Below are positions 24,176 to 37,200 of a DNA stretch of 64,000 nt, one piece after another. The position numbers were made by a program, and so were the translations under genes. The stretch spans positions 23,299,245 to 23,363,244 of the forward strand of contig OZ038528.1 in NCBI GenBank assembly GCA_964036665.1, read 5' to 3'. Within the stretch, counting starts at the first letter, position 1. Every line of letters begins with the position of its first letter. Origin of the DNA: Gordius sp. MW1 (lineage: Eukaryota > Nematomorpha > Gordioida > Gordea > Gordiidae). A model generated the notes under the pieces. That model was not told where the DNA came from, made no database searches, and was given only the letters and a program-made list of their open reading frames with translations.

Positions 24176-26421
24176 GTCTAAATTTTGGCTTAGACTTTTG
24201 ATATACTACATCTATTTCATGAGTTACTACTTCATTTCTTGCTAATTCCAATGCTTCAGCAATTTTATACAAATCTTCAAACGTAATTGCATTTCCTTCA
24301 GGATCAACTGCATCTGGCCATCTTGTTCTAACTTCAATTTCAAAAGTTTTATTCTGTATTCCATGCAAAAATTGATCCCTCAACCGCAGTGGCGTAGCTA
24401 GGTGGGGGCCCAGGGGGCCCGGGCTCCCCCAAGAGCAAAAACCGGGCCCTATAAGCCCCCCCCCCAAGGGAAAAATCTTGGGCCCCGTAAGCCATTTTTT
24501 TATTTTATCTTAATTAAGAAAAAATATGAAGATTATAATTATTTGTTTTTGAATATAACTTTTAATTATAATATAAAGTCCAAATATTTGTTTAATAAAT
24601 GCAATTTCAACGGTTAATAGCCTAGTATTAACATTAAATGATATTAGAAATGAAGATCACTAGCAAATTCTTTATAATAAGGCGAAAGATTCAGCTTCAA
24701 TTTTTGATTTAGTACCTTCTAAACGTATTAAAAAACCTAAAAAGGATGACACTTTTTACTCTTTTGAATCAAATTCATTAATTGATTTCAAAATTGATTT
24801 ATATTATCCTATCATCGATAGAATAATAACAGAATTAAACATAAGATTTTCGGAAATTAATGTAATTTATATAGGTCCTTAGAAGGTTTCGCTGTGCGTA
24901 GCCAGCATTTGAATTAGAGGGGGGCAATAATGATTTAGGAAGGGGCAACATAATTATTTTTTCAAATTTCAGCCATGATTTTAATAAATTTCAACAATTT
25001 TTGGATTTAGAGGGGGGCGGCCGCCTCTCCCTGCCCCCCCCGGCTACGCCCATGGAAGGTTTAGACCCTTCATCCCCTTTTTTGTGACAAATCTCTTTTA
25101 TCGGAAGTAATTAACCATTATGAATTAAAACTGCACCATGCCGAAATAATAATGGCAAAAAATTATGTAACATATTATAATTCTTTACTTCGAATTCAAT
25201 CTAACTTCATCGAAAATTATTAAGTAAAATTTTGATTCATTTAATTTTGACAGAATTAAGGTTCATTTAGCCGTTAAATTTATTAGTTCATTTTTATTTT
25301 TAGGTGGTGTAAAGGGGGGGGGGAGGGGTTGTGCAAATATATCTATAGTATCATCAGGGGCAATAACTTCTAAATACTTATTCTCGAACAAATTTTTTCA
25401 TAATTAATTTTTTTTTTATATTTTATGTTAAAATTACGCCTTTTGAGGATCTAGCCTTAAAAAGGCTTTTAAATCTTCTCATTGTTTTCCTAATATAAAT
25501 GCTGCCAATATTGCATATTTATAATTAAAATTTGTTATATATATGGCCAAGATTTTTTAGGGTTGTGGCAATAAAATGTTTTTACAAAAACTTTATTGTA
25601 TAGTTTTTTTACTATTTATTATTTTTAAATTTCAAGAATTTCTTGTCAATATCCCCGTTCCACTTTGTACCCGTACAATTCATTTATACAAAAACTTATT
25701 ATACCAAGTGAAATTTTCTATATTTTTTCAACTACATTACTTTGTTTTATTTATGAACAAATTTTATTATTTTTTGCCCTAGAAACATGCGGGTCTAAGA
25801 CATAACACTGTGATGTTATTAGAAAAAAATACAAAAAGTAGTAGCGGAATTTTAAGTTTGTCCAACGTTTATGAGGGAAAAATTTACATTTGCGTTTGCC
25901 CATGGTCGTATCCAGGTTTTGGATTAGAGGGGTGTAGTTAAATTTTTTTGTCCCCCCCCCATGGCTTGACCAGATCAGCCCCCCCCCCAGGCAAAAAGGC
26001 TAGCTACGCCACTGCTCAACCGTTCATTAAGTTGTATAGAAAAGTCACATTCTTCTGCAATTTGTTTTACTTTTGTTGCATAATCTTTTATTGAATCTCC
26101 ATTATTTTTTAGGCAACGAATAAACATTAATCTATTTTGAAAAATGGTATTTTTTACAGTAAATACCTTTCTGATGATTTGAATCAATTCATTGTATTTT
26201 AGTTTAGTAATATCCTTTGGGTATACAAAAGTTCTTATCTTCTCGATGTGAGATAGGCCCATATACGCCAATATCAGCGTAGTGGCCTTCTTATCCAAAT
26301 TTTCAATACTCCTGGCCCTAAAAATATTTTCAATCGAAAAAATATAAGATTCAATTTTATCTGTAGGATTGTAACTAGGAATGATGTCCATGGCCAAAGA
26401 ATATATGTAGTACCGCGCCAA
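24176..26421 (-). CDS. Gypsy gag region, interrupted by the 24387-26014 insertion (fossil part)
   Basis: Two pieces of gag-like protein, at 26023-26421 (with ESYIFSIENIFRARSIENL and YNELIQIIRKVFTVKNTIFQ) and 24176-24378 (with RTRWPDAVDPEGNAI), lie on either side of the nested element. They have the usual capsid-type helical character. No complete protein is implied. Confidence 0.75.
24387..26014. mobile_element. hAT-type non-autonomous element, CAGTGGCGTAGCTAGG ends, nested in the Gypsy element
   Basis: Starts CAGTGGCGTAGCTAGGTGG and ends with the inverse CTAGCTACGCCACTG. Exact 8-base target duplication CTCAACCG (24379-24386, 26015-26022). The interior has no transposase that I can recognise. 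It contains a second MITE at 24890-25054 and more GTATCCAGGTTTTGGATTAG-type sequence near 25910. It separates the start of gag from the rest. Confidence 0.88.
24890..25054. mobile_element. GCGTAGCCAG MITE inside the 24387-26014 element
   Basis: Termini GTGCGTAGCCAGC and CCGGCTACGCCCATG; exact 8-base target duplication GAAGGTTT (24882-24889, 25055-25062). Third level of nesting: MITE in hAT-type element in retrotransposon. Confidence 0.85.
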
Positions 26422-26425
26422 TAAA

Positions 26426-26597
26426 TGTAGTATTCTTAACTACAATGTAGTATATAAACTACTCAGAAATACACTGAAGCTTTATTAATATGCAAAAATC
26501 AACTAAAACATGTGATGATAAAACACCAGTATATTACACTAGGAACAACGAACTTAAGCGTATATATAAATACAAAGTATTAATCTATGATATTACA
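26426..26597 (-). repeat. Gypsy LTR, upstream (5') copy
   Basis: 172 bases, four differences from the copy at 17402-17573, with flanking GACAT at 26598-26602. Confidence 0.95.
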
Positions 26598-26771
26598 GAC
26601 ATCTCAAAATATTGCTAAAAATTTACTTATAAAAATGAATTTTCGATAACTAGCTACTAGCTAAAGCCAACCATATGAGCACTGATGAAAACTGTAAATG
26701 CGTATGGATATGGACCTAAAGAAAAAATTTAAACTGTTTACTCATAAACAAGTTTGATTTTATTTTCTAAG

Positions 26772-28233
26772 GCTTAAATTTTTAAAGGGCGGTAATACAA
26801 CTCGTTTTGAAAATGAGCAAGTTTTATCGAACAAGTCAAATGACTTTTCTAGTCAAAATCATGTCGACACTGCTTTTGACAATCTTATTAAAGAAGCATA
26901 CACTCAGCATCACTACAAAAGTACAGAAAATCCAAATGAAGAAAATGATGTTATAAATAATATTGAAAAAGTCCTCTTTCAATCCCCAGAAATTTTTGAT
27001 GCTTGTATCTACAGCCTCAAAGTATATTTTTTTTAATAATCTAAATAATATTTTCAATTAGAATCAAGAGGATAAAAATTTCAACATTGACAACATTTAT
27101 GCTGAAAGGTCAAAGTTACGATTTCAGTTACAAATTGTAAATATTTTTATTTTTTAATATCCATGCATGTATAATTTTAAATCCATATGATGTTTTATTT
27201 AAAATAAAAATTATTCTATGTATAGCTGTCAAAAAAGATATCAAGTTTAATACTTGAAAAAAGTCATTTATATACAACTGAGTTAGCCAAAGTTCAAAAC
27301 CTTCAACAGGATTTAAAACTTGCTATCAATGCAACAAAAGAATCACGAAAGTATTAATAAACTTTAAATTGATCCATACTATGTATTTTTAGAAATCTTC
27401 AATCAACCTTAACAAGTCTATCATTAAGTTGCCTTATCTTGCTAAAGAATAATCAACATAACATTAATGCTACAAAAGTTACAAAACAACTACACATAAT
27501 AAAAGATTTGGTAAGAATTTGGTTGTTGATTTGTGTAATAAGAATGAAAAATAGTACCAATCTGACATCTACCTTCGACAAAACCTAGAACAAAAGGATT
27601 TTTATGGGGCCATCAAGTTATGCCTAGAATCTCGAAAAGAGCTTATCAAATTTTCTTATTATAACTGCTTAAGGTTTATACTAATTAATCTAAACAACAT
27701 TTTGTTTAGTGATTTAAATAATAAAATTCAAGATACCCTTGATATGACAGAGGAACAAATGGATGTAAATTTGGCTTACACTACTTCTTACCAATTTGGT
27801 AAATTGTTTATTATACCTAACATTTAAAGCTTATTTAAGTTATGTAAATTTCAAATTAAAATGTTATTTAGGAAAGTTTATTGTTTTCATAACAAGTTTA
27901 AATGATAATAAATATTTTATTGACAAAAAAAATTGTAGAAAATTTTGATTAGGTATTGATGATGATGATCAAACTAACATCTGGGGTCCAAATGGTCTTT
28001 ACAGGCAATTATTTAAAGCTCAATCTTTGCTAGGAAAAACACATACAGCATTAGATCAACTCCATATGCACTATACTACCACAATACATAATAAGGCATT
28101 GGAAGTTGTGCGGGAATTTGTAAACATTCAGTCATCTAAAGCAGAAGATCCCACAACTAATCCATTTGATTTTGAATATAATAAAGATACAAACGTTAAT
28201 TTCAAAAAATATCAATATCCAGACTTATGTTTG
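26772..28233 (+). CDS. VPS50: VPS50 N-terminal exons (VPS54_N-like region)
   Basis: Seven exons. The first reads [20 protein letters not shown], matching the human stretch that begins INSIEQVYF. Then [20 protein letters not shown] (coiled-coil), [35 protein letters not shown] and [19 protein letters not shown]. These helices form the part that packs with the other complex subunits. Introns are tiny (33-154 bases), unlike the 3' half. The acceptor of the first exon is either at 26771 or 26787. An insert [16 protein letters not shown] at 27958 lengthens a loop just before [13 protein letters not shown]. Candidate start codons lie at 26671 (MSTDEN) and 26712, but neither gives a convincing junction. 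Confidence 0.9.
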
Positions 28234-31200
28234 GTAAAATTAAACAAATGTACATTGATTAAATGTATTTTTAATCATTTACATCAACATTTTAACGTTA
28301 TGTCATGATTTTGTTTTAATGCTATATACATTTCAATTATATCTATTAAAGTAAATTAATTAAATATTTGGCCTATTTTTTATTATGAAAGTGTTTTTAA
28401 GTGGCCTATATAAATACTCATTATCTTTATATTTTTAATTGCTATGCAACTTATGGGTCTTGTAGATCAATCTGATATAGGTGTGCCTTTTTCACACTTT
28501 TTGTCTTATAACAAAAAAGGTAATTTGAAATATACAATTATAACGGGTTTTTTCCTGTTTTCATCGACGTAATTATTTGATTTAATTATGTAATTAAATG
28601 GTTCTTTTGACATAATATTGAAAAACTATTATTTCCCACCAGTTGTAATTTAATTTTTTGCAATTATTATTATTATTTCGTGACTCCATAAATGTAAACA
28701 ACTCTTCAAGAAAGAATAGTTATGATAAATTAATAAATATTGATTAAAGACACTTTTTTAGATTTTTTGTTTAGATTTGGAGTTTAAAACTTTAAAAATC
28801 AGGATCAATCATACCTCTTACACTATATGTTAACAGTAAAAATCTTATTTTTTTCTAAACAAATATATGAGTATACCTCGACATAATACTTGAACAAATT
28901 AGACAATATACATTAGTTTATATGTTTATCTCAAAAGTTATTTTTTAAGAATTTTTTTAAAATATGAAATAATTTAGATGGCACTAATTTTCTTCCTTTT
29001 TCCTCTTTCAGATGCTAGATTCATTGCAGTACTTGGCCTGTTTGAATAAACTCCTTTTCACCTTTCACAACGTGCTCATGTGCTATTACACGACTGTTAA
29101 ATGGTATCAAGATTTCTACAATGAACCAGATGAAGAAGGCATTTCACCATTGGAAAACGAAATCCCGGCTAAAGCTCATAGTAATTATTAATTGATTGCT
29201 ATGCAATTTGTGCTCTCGCTTTTGGTTGTCCATCCGTCCTGTCAAATTTTTCAACAATTGCTGTGGAAATTTCGCTTTGGCTGTAAACTTAAGCTTCTGT
29301 AAAGGCCATTTATTTTGCTTTCGCAAATTGACTAGCTAATGACCGCTGGTTGGCTTTACTTTTTTCGACCTCGCCCGCCAACCCGAATTTCAATATATTG
29401 TTTTTGTGCCCGACTGATTACCTTTATACATAAATTTCTTTGGGCAACTTGTCGATGTTGTTGCTATATATCGGATAATTGCGAAACTGCCTAAATAATT
29501 CCTTGAATATTAATGATGGCCGTTGCTTACTTCTACTTTATCTGACCCCGGCCAAAGGCCAAAATTCATTTTTCTTTATGTGCCTACATTTTTTGGCATT
29601 TATGCTATCTTAGCTTCAAATATATGAAAATATATTTTTTGGGTTGAAAATAAATAATAATAACCGCTGATTGGCTTTAATTTTTTCCACATCGCCCGCA
29701 AGCTAAATTTCCATTATTCCTTATGAACGCGACTGAATAACTTTATTAATGATTTTCTTTAAGCAATTTTTCGATATAACTTTATATTTATTACTATTAG
29801 GTGCTCTCGAAGAAGACTTTACCCGCAATTATATCTTTCAAAAGTTGAAGCACGGCGTTATAAGGATATGGCAGGATGTGCAACAAAAAATACACTTGTA
29901 TCTTGTTACAGTACCCGACATTGCCTCTATGTCTTACGGGGATTTCGTTAAACTATTGCTAGCCGTTTTGAAGTAATACAGCCTCCTTTTAATTTAAAAA
30001 TGATATTTTTGATGTAAAATGTACTCTTTTTCCCCCCAAATTGTGTTTTCTATTTTTTTTGCAATAATTTTAAATTTCATAGACTACATAGATTGCTCAT
30101 ATGATATCATATGTTTCATATAGTTAAATGTGTCCCATTAAATCCACCATTTTGAATTTAACTAGCTCCCGTCTTTCTGCAGTGTACCCCCTTTGTTAAA
30201 AGAGAAAAAGTGAATTTACGTTCCTCAATCTTCTTCTTCTTCTTCATCGTTTTAAGGCCGTTTTCCAGGATCTCCTGGGTTAGCCTGTTTTCCCCTAATG
30301 CATTTCCTCCATTTTATCCGATCATGCGAATCCTGTTTTGTCAGACCCATTGCTTCCATGTCGGTAGCTAGAACAGAGGCCCATGTTGATTTCGGCCTCC
30401 CACGCGGTTTCTTTCCAGATACCTCCAGGGAAGTACATCTCTTCACCCAGTCGTCGTCATTCTTCCGCTCCACATGTCCAAACCATCTTAGCCTGTTTTT
30501 CCGGATGACCTCGTTGATTGGCTCGATCCCGATTCTTTCTCTGAGTCTATTGCTTGTTATTCTTTCCCGTAGCGACACGTTTGACATCCATCTTATCATA
30601 CGCATTTCTGTGCTTTCCAATTTGGCTTTATGTATCGACATTAATGGCCACGTTTCGCTTCCATATACAAGACAACTTCTAATACATGCCGCGTAGACTT
30701 TGCCCTTTAAAGTGAGTGAAACACCTTTTCCGGTCAAAAGAGGGGCCATCTCTCTAAACTTCTTCCAGGCTTGTCGTATCCTTGCTGTAACTGCCGAGTC
30801 AACATTCCCATCTGCACTTAAAAAGTCCCCGAGATAGGTAAAGGTGTTAACTTTTCCTAGCGTCTCCCCATTACCGAAAGTCGGTTATGGCATTATCCGG
30901 TAGAGGTCCTGTCACGCAGGGCTTGCAGCTAAATGTACGGCTTGCCAATAAAAGACTTCCTTTCACACCGCTACATTTTTTGTGAACCCATCCTAGGCAA
31001 TTGTATAGAGTTGCTAGCCACTCCTTTGTGACATACGCTACAGGGCCAGGCGCAAGTTGTCTCGGCGCTCTTCGTACTTTTCCCGCCAAACATCACCTTT
31101 GTTTTTCCCATGTTAACTTTTAAGCCCTTTTTCTCCATTCCGATTTTCCATTTTTGTATCTTTGTAAAGAGATCAGTTTCACTCTCAGCCATTAAATTTA

Positions 31201-34200
31201 CGTTCCTCAATAGTTAATTAATATGTCGGCCAGCACCCTTACTTAATAATTTTTCCTAAACCGGGGTTGGGTTATTCTATAGGAATAGGCTATGTCTAAT
31301 ATTAATTTTTTTTTATCTTGACTGAAAGAATTGAAGTAATTTTTAATTAAACGGACAGCTTTTTGAAGATTGGTAAAGATTTTTCCGATGGTCGTAGCTC
31401 TCAAATGATAGAATCCAGTTTAAAACAGGCGACCTTGAAGTTCTTTCAATCCTACCACAGGTTTGTTACTTTAGTTAAATACATTAAATTATATAAATAA
31501 ATAAAATAAATAAATAAATTCAATAAATAAATGAATTTATACGAATTAAGCTCGCGGATGGAAGAATTGAAAATGTTCATGGAGAATGAAAGTTGGAAAA
31601 CGTGTCCTGTCAAAAGAAATTTCAAATACTTCAAACTTCAAGTACGATTTTTTTCTTCTTATTTAAATCTTAAATATTTGTGTGTTAATTTCGAAAATTA
31701 AATTAGGAATTTGGGTTTATGAAAAAAAATTTAAACACTCCCAACCATCACGAAGCAGAAGATCAGGATGAGATCGAGGATTTAGAAAATGAATTATCTT
31801 CCAATCTTCAAGGTATACATTTTTGATTTTTGTTACATTTATGATATACACATGGACTAGATAGACTGCTCATCAGCTTTAAATAAGTGTACCGCTTTTC
31901 CGCCATTTTGAAATGTGCACAAATAAGGGAAGGGCATAAAGATTGTAGTAATCTTGGTTAATTAAAGTGTTTTAAAACTTGATAAAAAATATCGAACTAG
32001 ATAAACATTAAAAACGGCATTTTAAAATACATTACATTTACAAAATGCATTAAAATAAAATTAGTGTGATGATGTGAGGTTAAAACAATTTAGTGCCATC
32101 TGCATTGTACATTTGTTAACATTTTTAAATCTATTAACAAATGAGGAAGGTAAATTCACTTTTTCTGTTTTAACAATGGGGTACACCGCAGAAAGAGATG
32201 GGAGATAGTTAAATTCAAAATGGTAAATTTAATGGTATACTATATCATATGAAACATATGACATGAGCAGTCTATTTATGGATATATAGCAATGACTTAT
32301 TTTGTACAATTTTTTAAGTTTATCAACTCTAAATTTTGTTTTTTTTTAGATAAATTATTATTATAAATAGTTTTTCTGTTTAATATTGGATTATTTATAG
32401 TGATATACTAAAGGAACATTCTTTAAATGTGGAGAAAAAAAGTTGTTTTTGTTTGAATTCATCTTCTTCTTTATCAAGGATTTGGTCCCACAGTCATGGG
32501 GTTTGTTTTCATGAGTTTATTCCATCTTGATAGGGTAAGTGCCATGCCTTGATTAATCTTCTTAGTTTTCCTAACTTTGTCCACGTGACCTTTCCACTTG
32601 ACACGAGGTCGTCCTCTTCCTCTCTTCCCCGATAGGTACCTCCATGTTCAGTACTTTTCGATACACATCGTATATGCCCATACCACAAATGAAAAAAGAG
32701 TATTTTTATTTTTCTATAATTTTTTTCTTTAATAATATTATGAAATTTTTAGATAAAGAAAAGTTGAATTTGGCTAATGTTTGTCTCCGTTTCGATAAAT
32801 ATACGCACGAAAGAAATCCTTTTGCCGTTCCACAAAATTCTTCCTCGCAAACAGTAATCGTAAAATTCGTGTTTTTATTTAATTCAGTTTGGAAAATAAT
32901 ATATTTTCTGCATCAAGAAATAGAATCTTAAATATTTTTTTAAGGAATTTGTGTACGTTACATACATATTTTTGATTTAATTGTTAATTGCTGCTCGTTT
33001 ACCTAACACAACAAATTAAGGGATTAGTTTAATTCTCAATTTGCAAAGTTCTTTATCCCTCATTGCTAAGTTTTCAATTCGTTTGCCGAGTTTTTTTTAT
33101 TTGGTTGCAAAGTTTTTCTACATCAAATGCTATGCAATTTTGGTAGTTTGAAAAGTAGAAAATGTAAGAATATGTTTATTTTAAACTATGAATAACCGGA
33201 TCTTTTGAACATACTTTATCTAAACTAAATTACAGAGATCGAAATTTCTAAAATACGCATAGAAATTAATGTTCTGTCTCTTTGCAAAAGATGTGTAATC
33301 TAATCAAAGTCTTACCCCAGCTTAAAGCCAGAATAATATTTTCATTATAAAAATCATGCAATTTATATATTTTCATCTCAAATTATGCAAACTTCATATC
33401 GTCTGCCTCTTTTAAATCACGTGACTTATATAAGATTCCAAAGGACCCTGACTCCTCAGAGACTGCGGCCCCGCCCTCGAGTGAGGAAGATGAGGGGGAA
33501 GGAGGAGGATACACGGAAAGTGGAGAAGAAGACGTCATTGATACGACGGGCGAAAGAAAGCGAATTAACCCCGCCCTCAATTCCCTCACCCTACACAGGT
33601 CGGTGCTAGGGTATAAAAGGAGACAAATATTTCGTCATTCCTCTTTTTTATCGTTTCAATATTTTAAGGCTGTAAGTCATGTGGTTTGTATATCATTTTA
33701 GATAATAACTAGTTTCAAAAAATATTTTACAAAAAAAGTTTTTTTAATGTATTTTTTCAATGGGTTGGGGACTTAAATAATTTTTTATTTCGACGATAAG
33801 AACCGATTAAATAGAAAGAAGTCCAAAGTGGTGGACATAAGCAGTGGGTTTTAGTGTTGTAAACACGGCTGGGTTTTGTTTGATCGACCTTTGGTTCAAC
33901 TAAGACTGACGGTCGACTGGTCTGTTTTTCAAATTTCGACTAAGCTTAGAGGTCGGCTAAAGGAAATTCAGACCAAAAAACATTTGGTCTGTTTATGTTT
34001 AGTCGACCAAAACTAAAGGTCGACCAAACAGAATCCAGCCGTTTTTACAATATCAGTTGGTGTTAGCCGTAGCTGTGTTAGTTATACATACCTCTGGAAT
34101 CTAATATTTTTATCCCAATAGTTTCCCCCTGTTCAGGATCCTATGGAAAAATGGCGTTGGCTTTATTCAAAGAAATAGGCAGGCGATCCCCTCCCTCTAA

Positions 34201-37200
34201 ATAATCCCTCGCATTATAGCAATAAGAATCGCAAAATTTAATTTCAAATCTTTTTTGGATTACTGACCTCTTCTAAAAGAGGATCAGATGAAGACATATT
34301 ACTCGTATAACGTTTTTTTTCTTCATATTATTATAATATAATTGTAGCTTTTAATATTAGGATCAGAGATGTATATCGATAAACTAACTTTTACCTTGAT
34401 GCATAATGTGCAAAAAAATCGTGCAAAATTATAATTGATTAGCACTTGGCATAAAAGATTATAATAAACAATAATTATAATATAACAGAGCTTCAAATTT
34501 TGGGCTTTAAAGTGTTATTATACTGATTTTTAGGGACAAGGGGGGTGGCGGGAAAAAAGTGCAACAATATTTGAAGCGACGATATTTGGCGCCAATATTG
34601 ACCAATAGTACTCTCACGATCTTTAGATTGACGGGTGAGTGTACTTTCGCTTGCAGAAAGGATCTAAAAAAATGTCTCATTCGTAAAAAGATATAAATGT
34701 ATGAATTAATATTTAAATTAAAAAAGAAACAAATTAAGAAAAATTAAATATATTCAGAGTGATAATATTATAATAAATGTACAAGCTTTTACCATTGATT
34801 GGCGATGATGGTTAATATATCCATAGACTAGATAGACAGCTCATCAACTTTGAATAAGTTTCCCGTTTTTCCGCCATTTTGAAATGTGCACAAATAAGGG
34901 AAGGACATGAAGATTATAGTTATTTTAGTTAATTAAAATGTTTTTGGAACGTAATAAAATATAATGAACTAGTTAAACATTAAAAACAACATTTTAAAAT
35001 ATATATTATTTATAAAATTCTCAAAAATGAAAATACTGTAATGACGTGCTGTTAAAGCAATTTGGTGCCTTATGCATTTTACTAAACAATGAATGTTTAC
35101 GTTGCATATAATTTTTATAGTAGTATATAGTTTCATTTAATAAAAGATATTATTAGCAAAAAAAACAAACCATTTATTAACATTCTTTTTTATTTATTAC
35201 CTAATGAGAAAGGTAATTTCACTTTTCCTGTTTTAACAATGAATTAAGGTGCAGAAAGACATGGGAGATTGTTAAATTCAAAATGGTGGATTTAATAATA
35301 CACGATGAGCAGTCTATGTAGTCAATGAATATAATTTAGTTTTACCATTTCATAACTTTAACTCAAAAATTATGAATTATCTAGGCTTATAGTTTTTTAC
35401 GAAGTCTCGTTTTTAAAAATAAAATCGTTTGAATTTTCGCATTTTTTTAACGAAAAATACTCATGAAATTGGATTTTTTGTTTACCTTAAAATTTAGGGA
35501 AATATTTGCAGATATGCAGTATTTATCCAGCTGTATCTACGCAAGTGATGAGTTGCATTATGCAACTCTACGACATTTATCTCTTCACCGTCTATCAAAT
35601 TGTTATCGGCAAAAATCACGTAAATTTATAGAATCGATTTTAATTTCACAAATTGATCGTACACAAATTTCCTTAGAAAAACGTAGTTAAATTGTTTAAA
35701 ACTGTAATGTTTTCCCTTTAATTTAGATTAGTGCTGTGAAAACGGCGGGGTTTGTTTGGGCGACCTTTGGTTTTAGGTCGACCTAACAAAACCCAGCCGT
35801 TTTTACAGTCCTAATTTAGATAATGGTTTGATTTAGGATTTCAAAATTATTTTATTCAATTTTCCAACAAAAAAATTAGGATAAATGAGGGAGGTGTGAC
35901 GTTTTTTGCATTATTACGTTGTTTTTATTGTAAAGTTTTTAAATTAGAACCGAGCATTACGGTCATCCTTCAATATTTTTTCATATATTTGTAATTTTGC
36001 ATCTAATGTTTTTCCATACGAAGACGAAGTCACTTTTATAAACATCAAACAAAATCAAAAGGACATCATATTGGTTAAATAACACTAATCTAAATCTCAT
36101 GGGCATAACCAGGATTAGATTTAAATGGGGGCAAAAAGATAATTGTTAGAAATTTAAGCCAATAAAGAATTTTTTTATATAAAGGGGGCAACGGCCCCTC
36201 CCTGGCTACGCTCATGTCTAAATTGTTATCATCTAAAAGGGGCCAAGAGTCGGTTAAAGCTTTAGAGTTGTACAAATAATGAGAATTACAAATTGTTGTT
36301 TGAGGAGAAAGCCAGTGGAATATCTTAATTTTATTTGAAAAAATTATGATTCAATCGCCTTCGTTTTTAAATTACCTTATTTACACTTCATTTTACAACT
36401 TTATTATATCGTCATTTTTATGAAATTGAAGTATCAAATGGTTGGCCACCTGCTGTCAGAACAACTTGTCAGCAAAATAACAGGCATTCGAGAAAACTTT
36501 TTTAATCTCGACGACACTTACCCTTTGGATTTTCCCAAGGTATGTTATCAAAAAACTTTCCAAGTTGACGAGATTTTTTGAACTTTGTGCAGCTTGCAGG
36601 GAAGTCATAGTAGTGTTGCAAAAACTTATTGCTCTCATAATACAGAAGGAATAATTTGCCAAGTTTTATACTCAAATTGCCAATATTTATAAGCGTCATC
36701 GCTAAGTTTTTTATATTTATTTTCTGTAAATTTTATAATCGTTTGCTAAGTTTCTGAATTATTTGTAAAGTTTTAGCCTTTTTAAAGAAATAACTCAGAA
36801 CTTTAACAAAAACTTTGCGTTTTCTTTAAATTACTTTGCATTCTTTAAACTGGCTTTGTTTTCCTCTTATATCATCAAGGGCATTAACTATTTGGTTTAT
36901 TGATCGCCAAATGTCAAATTTAATTAAAGGTTAAGTAGCTATTTAAATTACTCATTTATAACTTATTTTACAAAATCCAATGTATTTAACTTTCTCTCTT
37001 TATTTTTATGTTCAAAATATTTCACTAATATCATCATCCATTCTAGAATTACGAAATTTCCATCACTACCACGTGCCCGGAGGGAAACCACGTTCCCGGA
37101 AATGGGGAACCGCTCATTTCCGGTTCCCAGGGGTGCCGCCGCCTGACCGAAGATTATTGTGTGGCCGTTGAATCCCTAGCCCACTTGGGTGCCCTTCTAG

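Larger units (their letters stand above)
17402..26597 (-). mobile_element. Ty3/Gypsy LTR retrotransposon fossil with three nested DNA transposons
   Basis: Two 172-base LTRs (17402-17573 and 26426-26597), TG..CA ends, flanked by a perfect 5-base target duplication GACAT (17397-17401, 26598-26602). The element reads on the minus strand. Next to the upstream LTR is a TGGCGCGGTAC sequence that may be the primer-binding site, and just before the downstream LTR is a GGGAGAAA polypurine tract. Parts in order: gag, zinc knuckle and protease region, reverse transcriptase, RNase H, integrase. The LTRs differ at 4 of 172 positions (2.3%), so it is a fairly young insertion. It is broken: besides three large insertions (19378-21618, 23018-24165, 24387-26014) the coding region has several breaks. 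It sits immediately 5' of the first VPS50 exon found. Confidence 0.92.

Noticed and set aside
24138-24617. Frames spanning the end of the hAT insert and the retrotransposon
   Set aside because: They join sequence from different elements across insertion borders; only the gag-like part inside belongs to a known protein.
30298-30696. 132-codon frame on the plus strand
   Set aside because: Antisense shadow of the LINE polymerase C-terminus, which has the recognisable motifs on the minus strand.
33383-33609. Alternative frames on both strands over the GC-rich VPS50 exon
   Set aside because: The frame in phase with the neighbouring syndetin exons is a different one and matches the family; the others are by-products of high GC.
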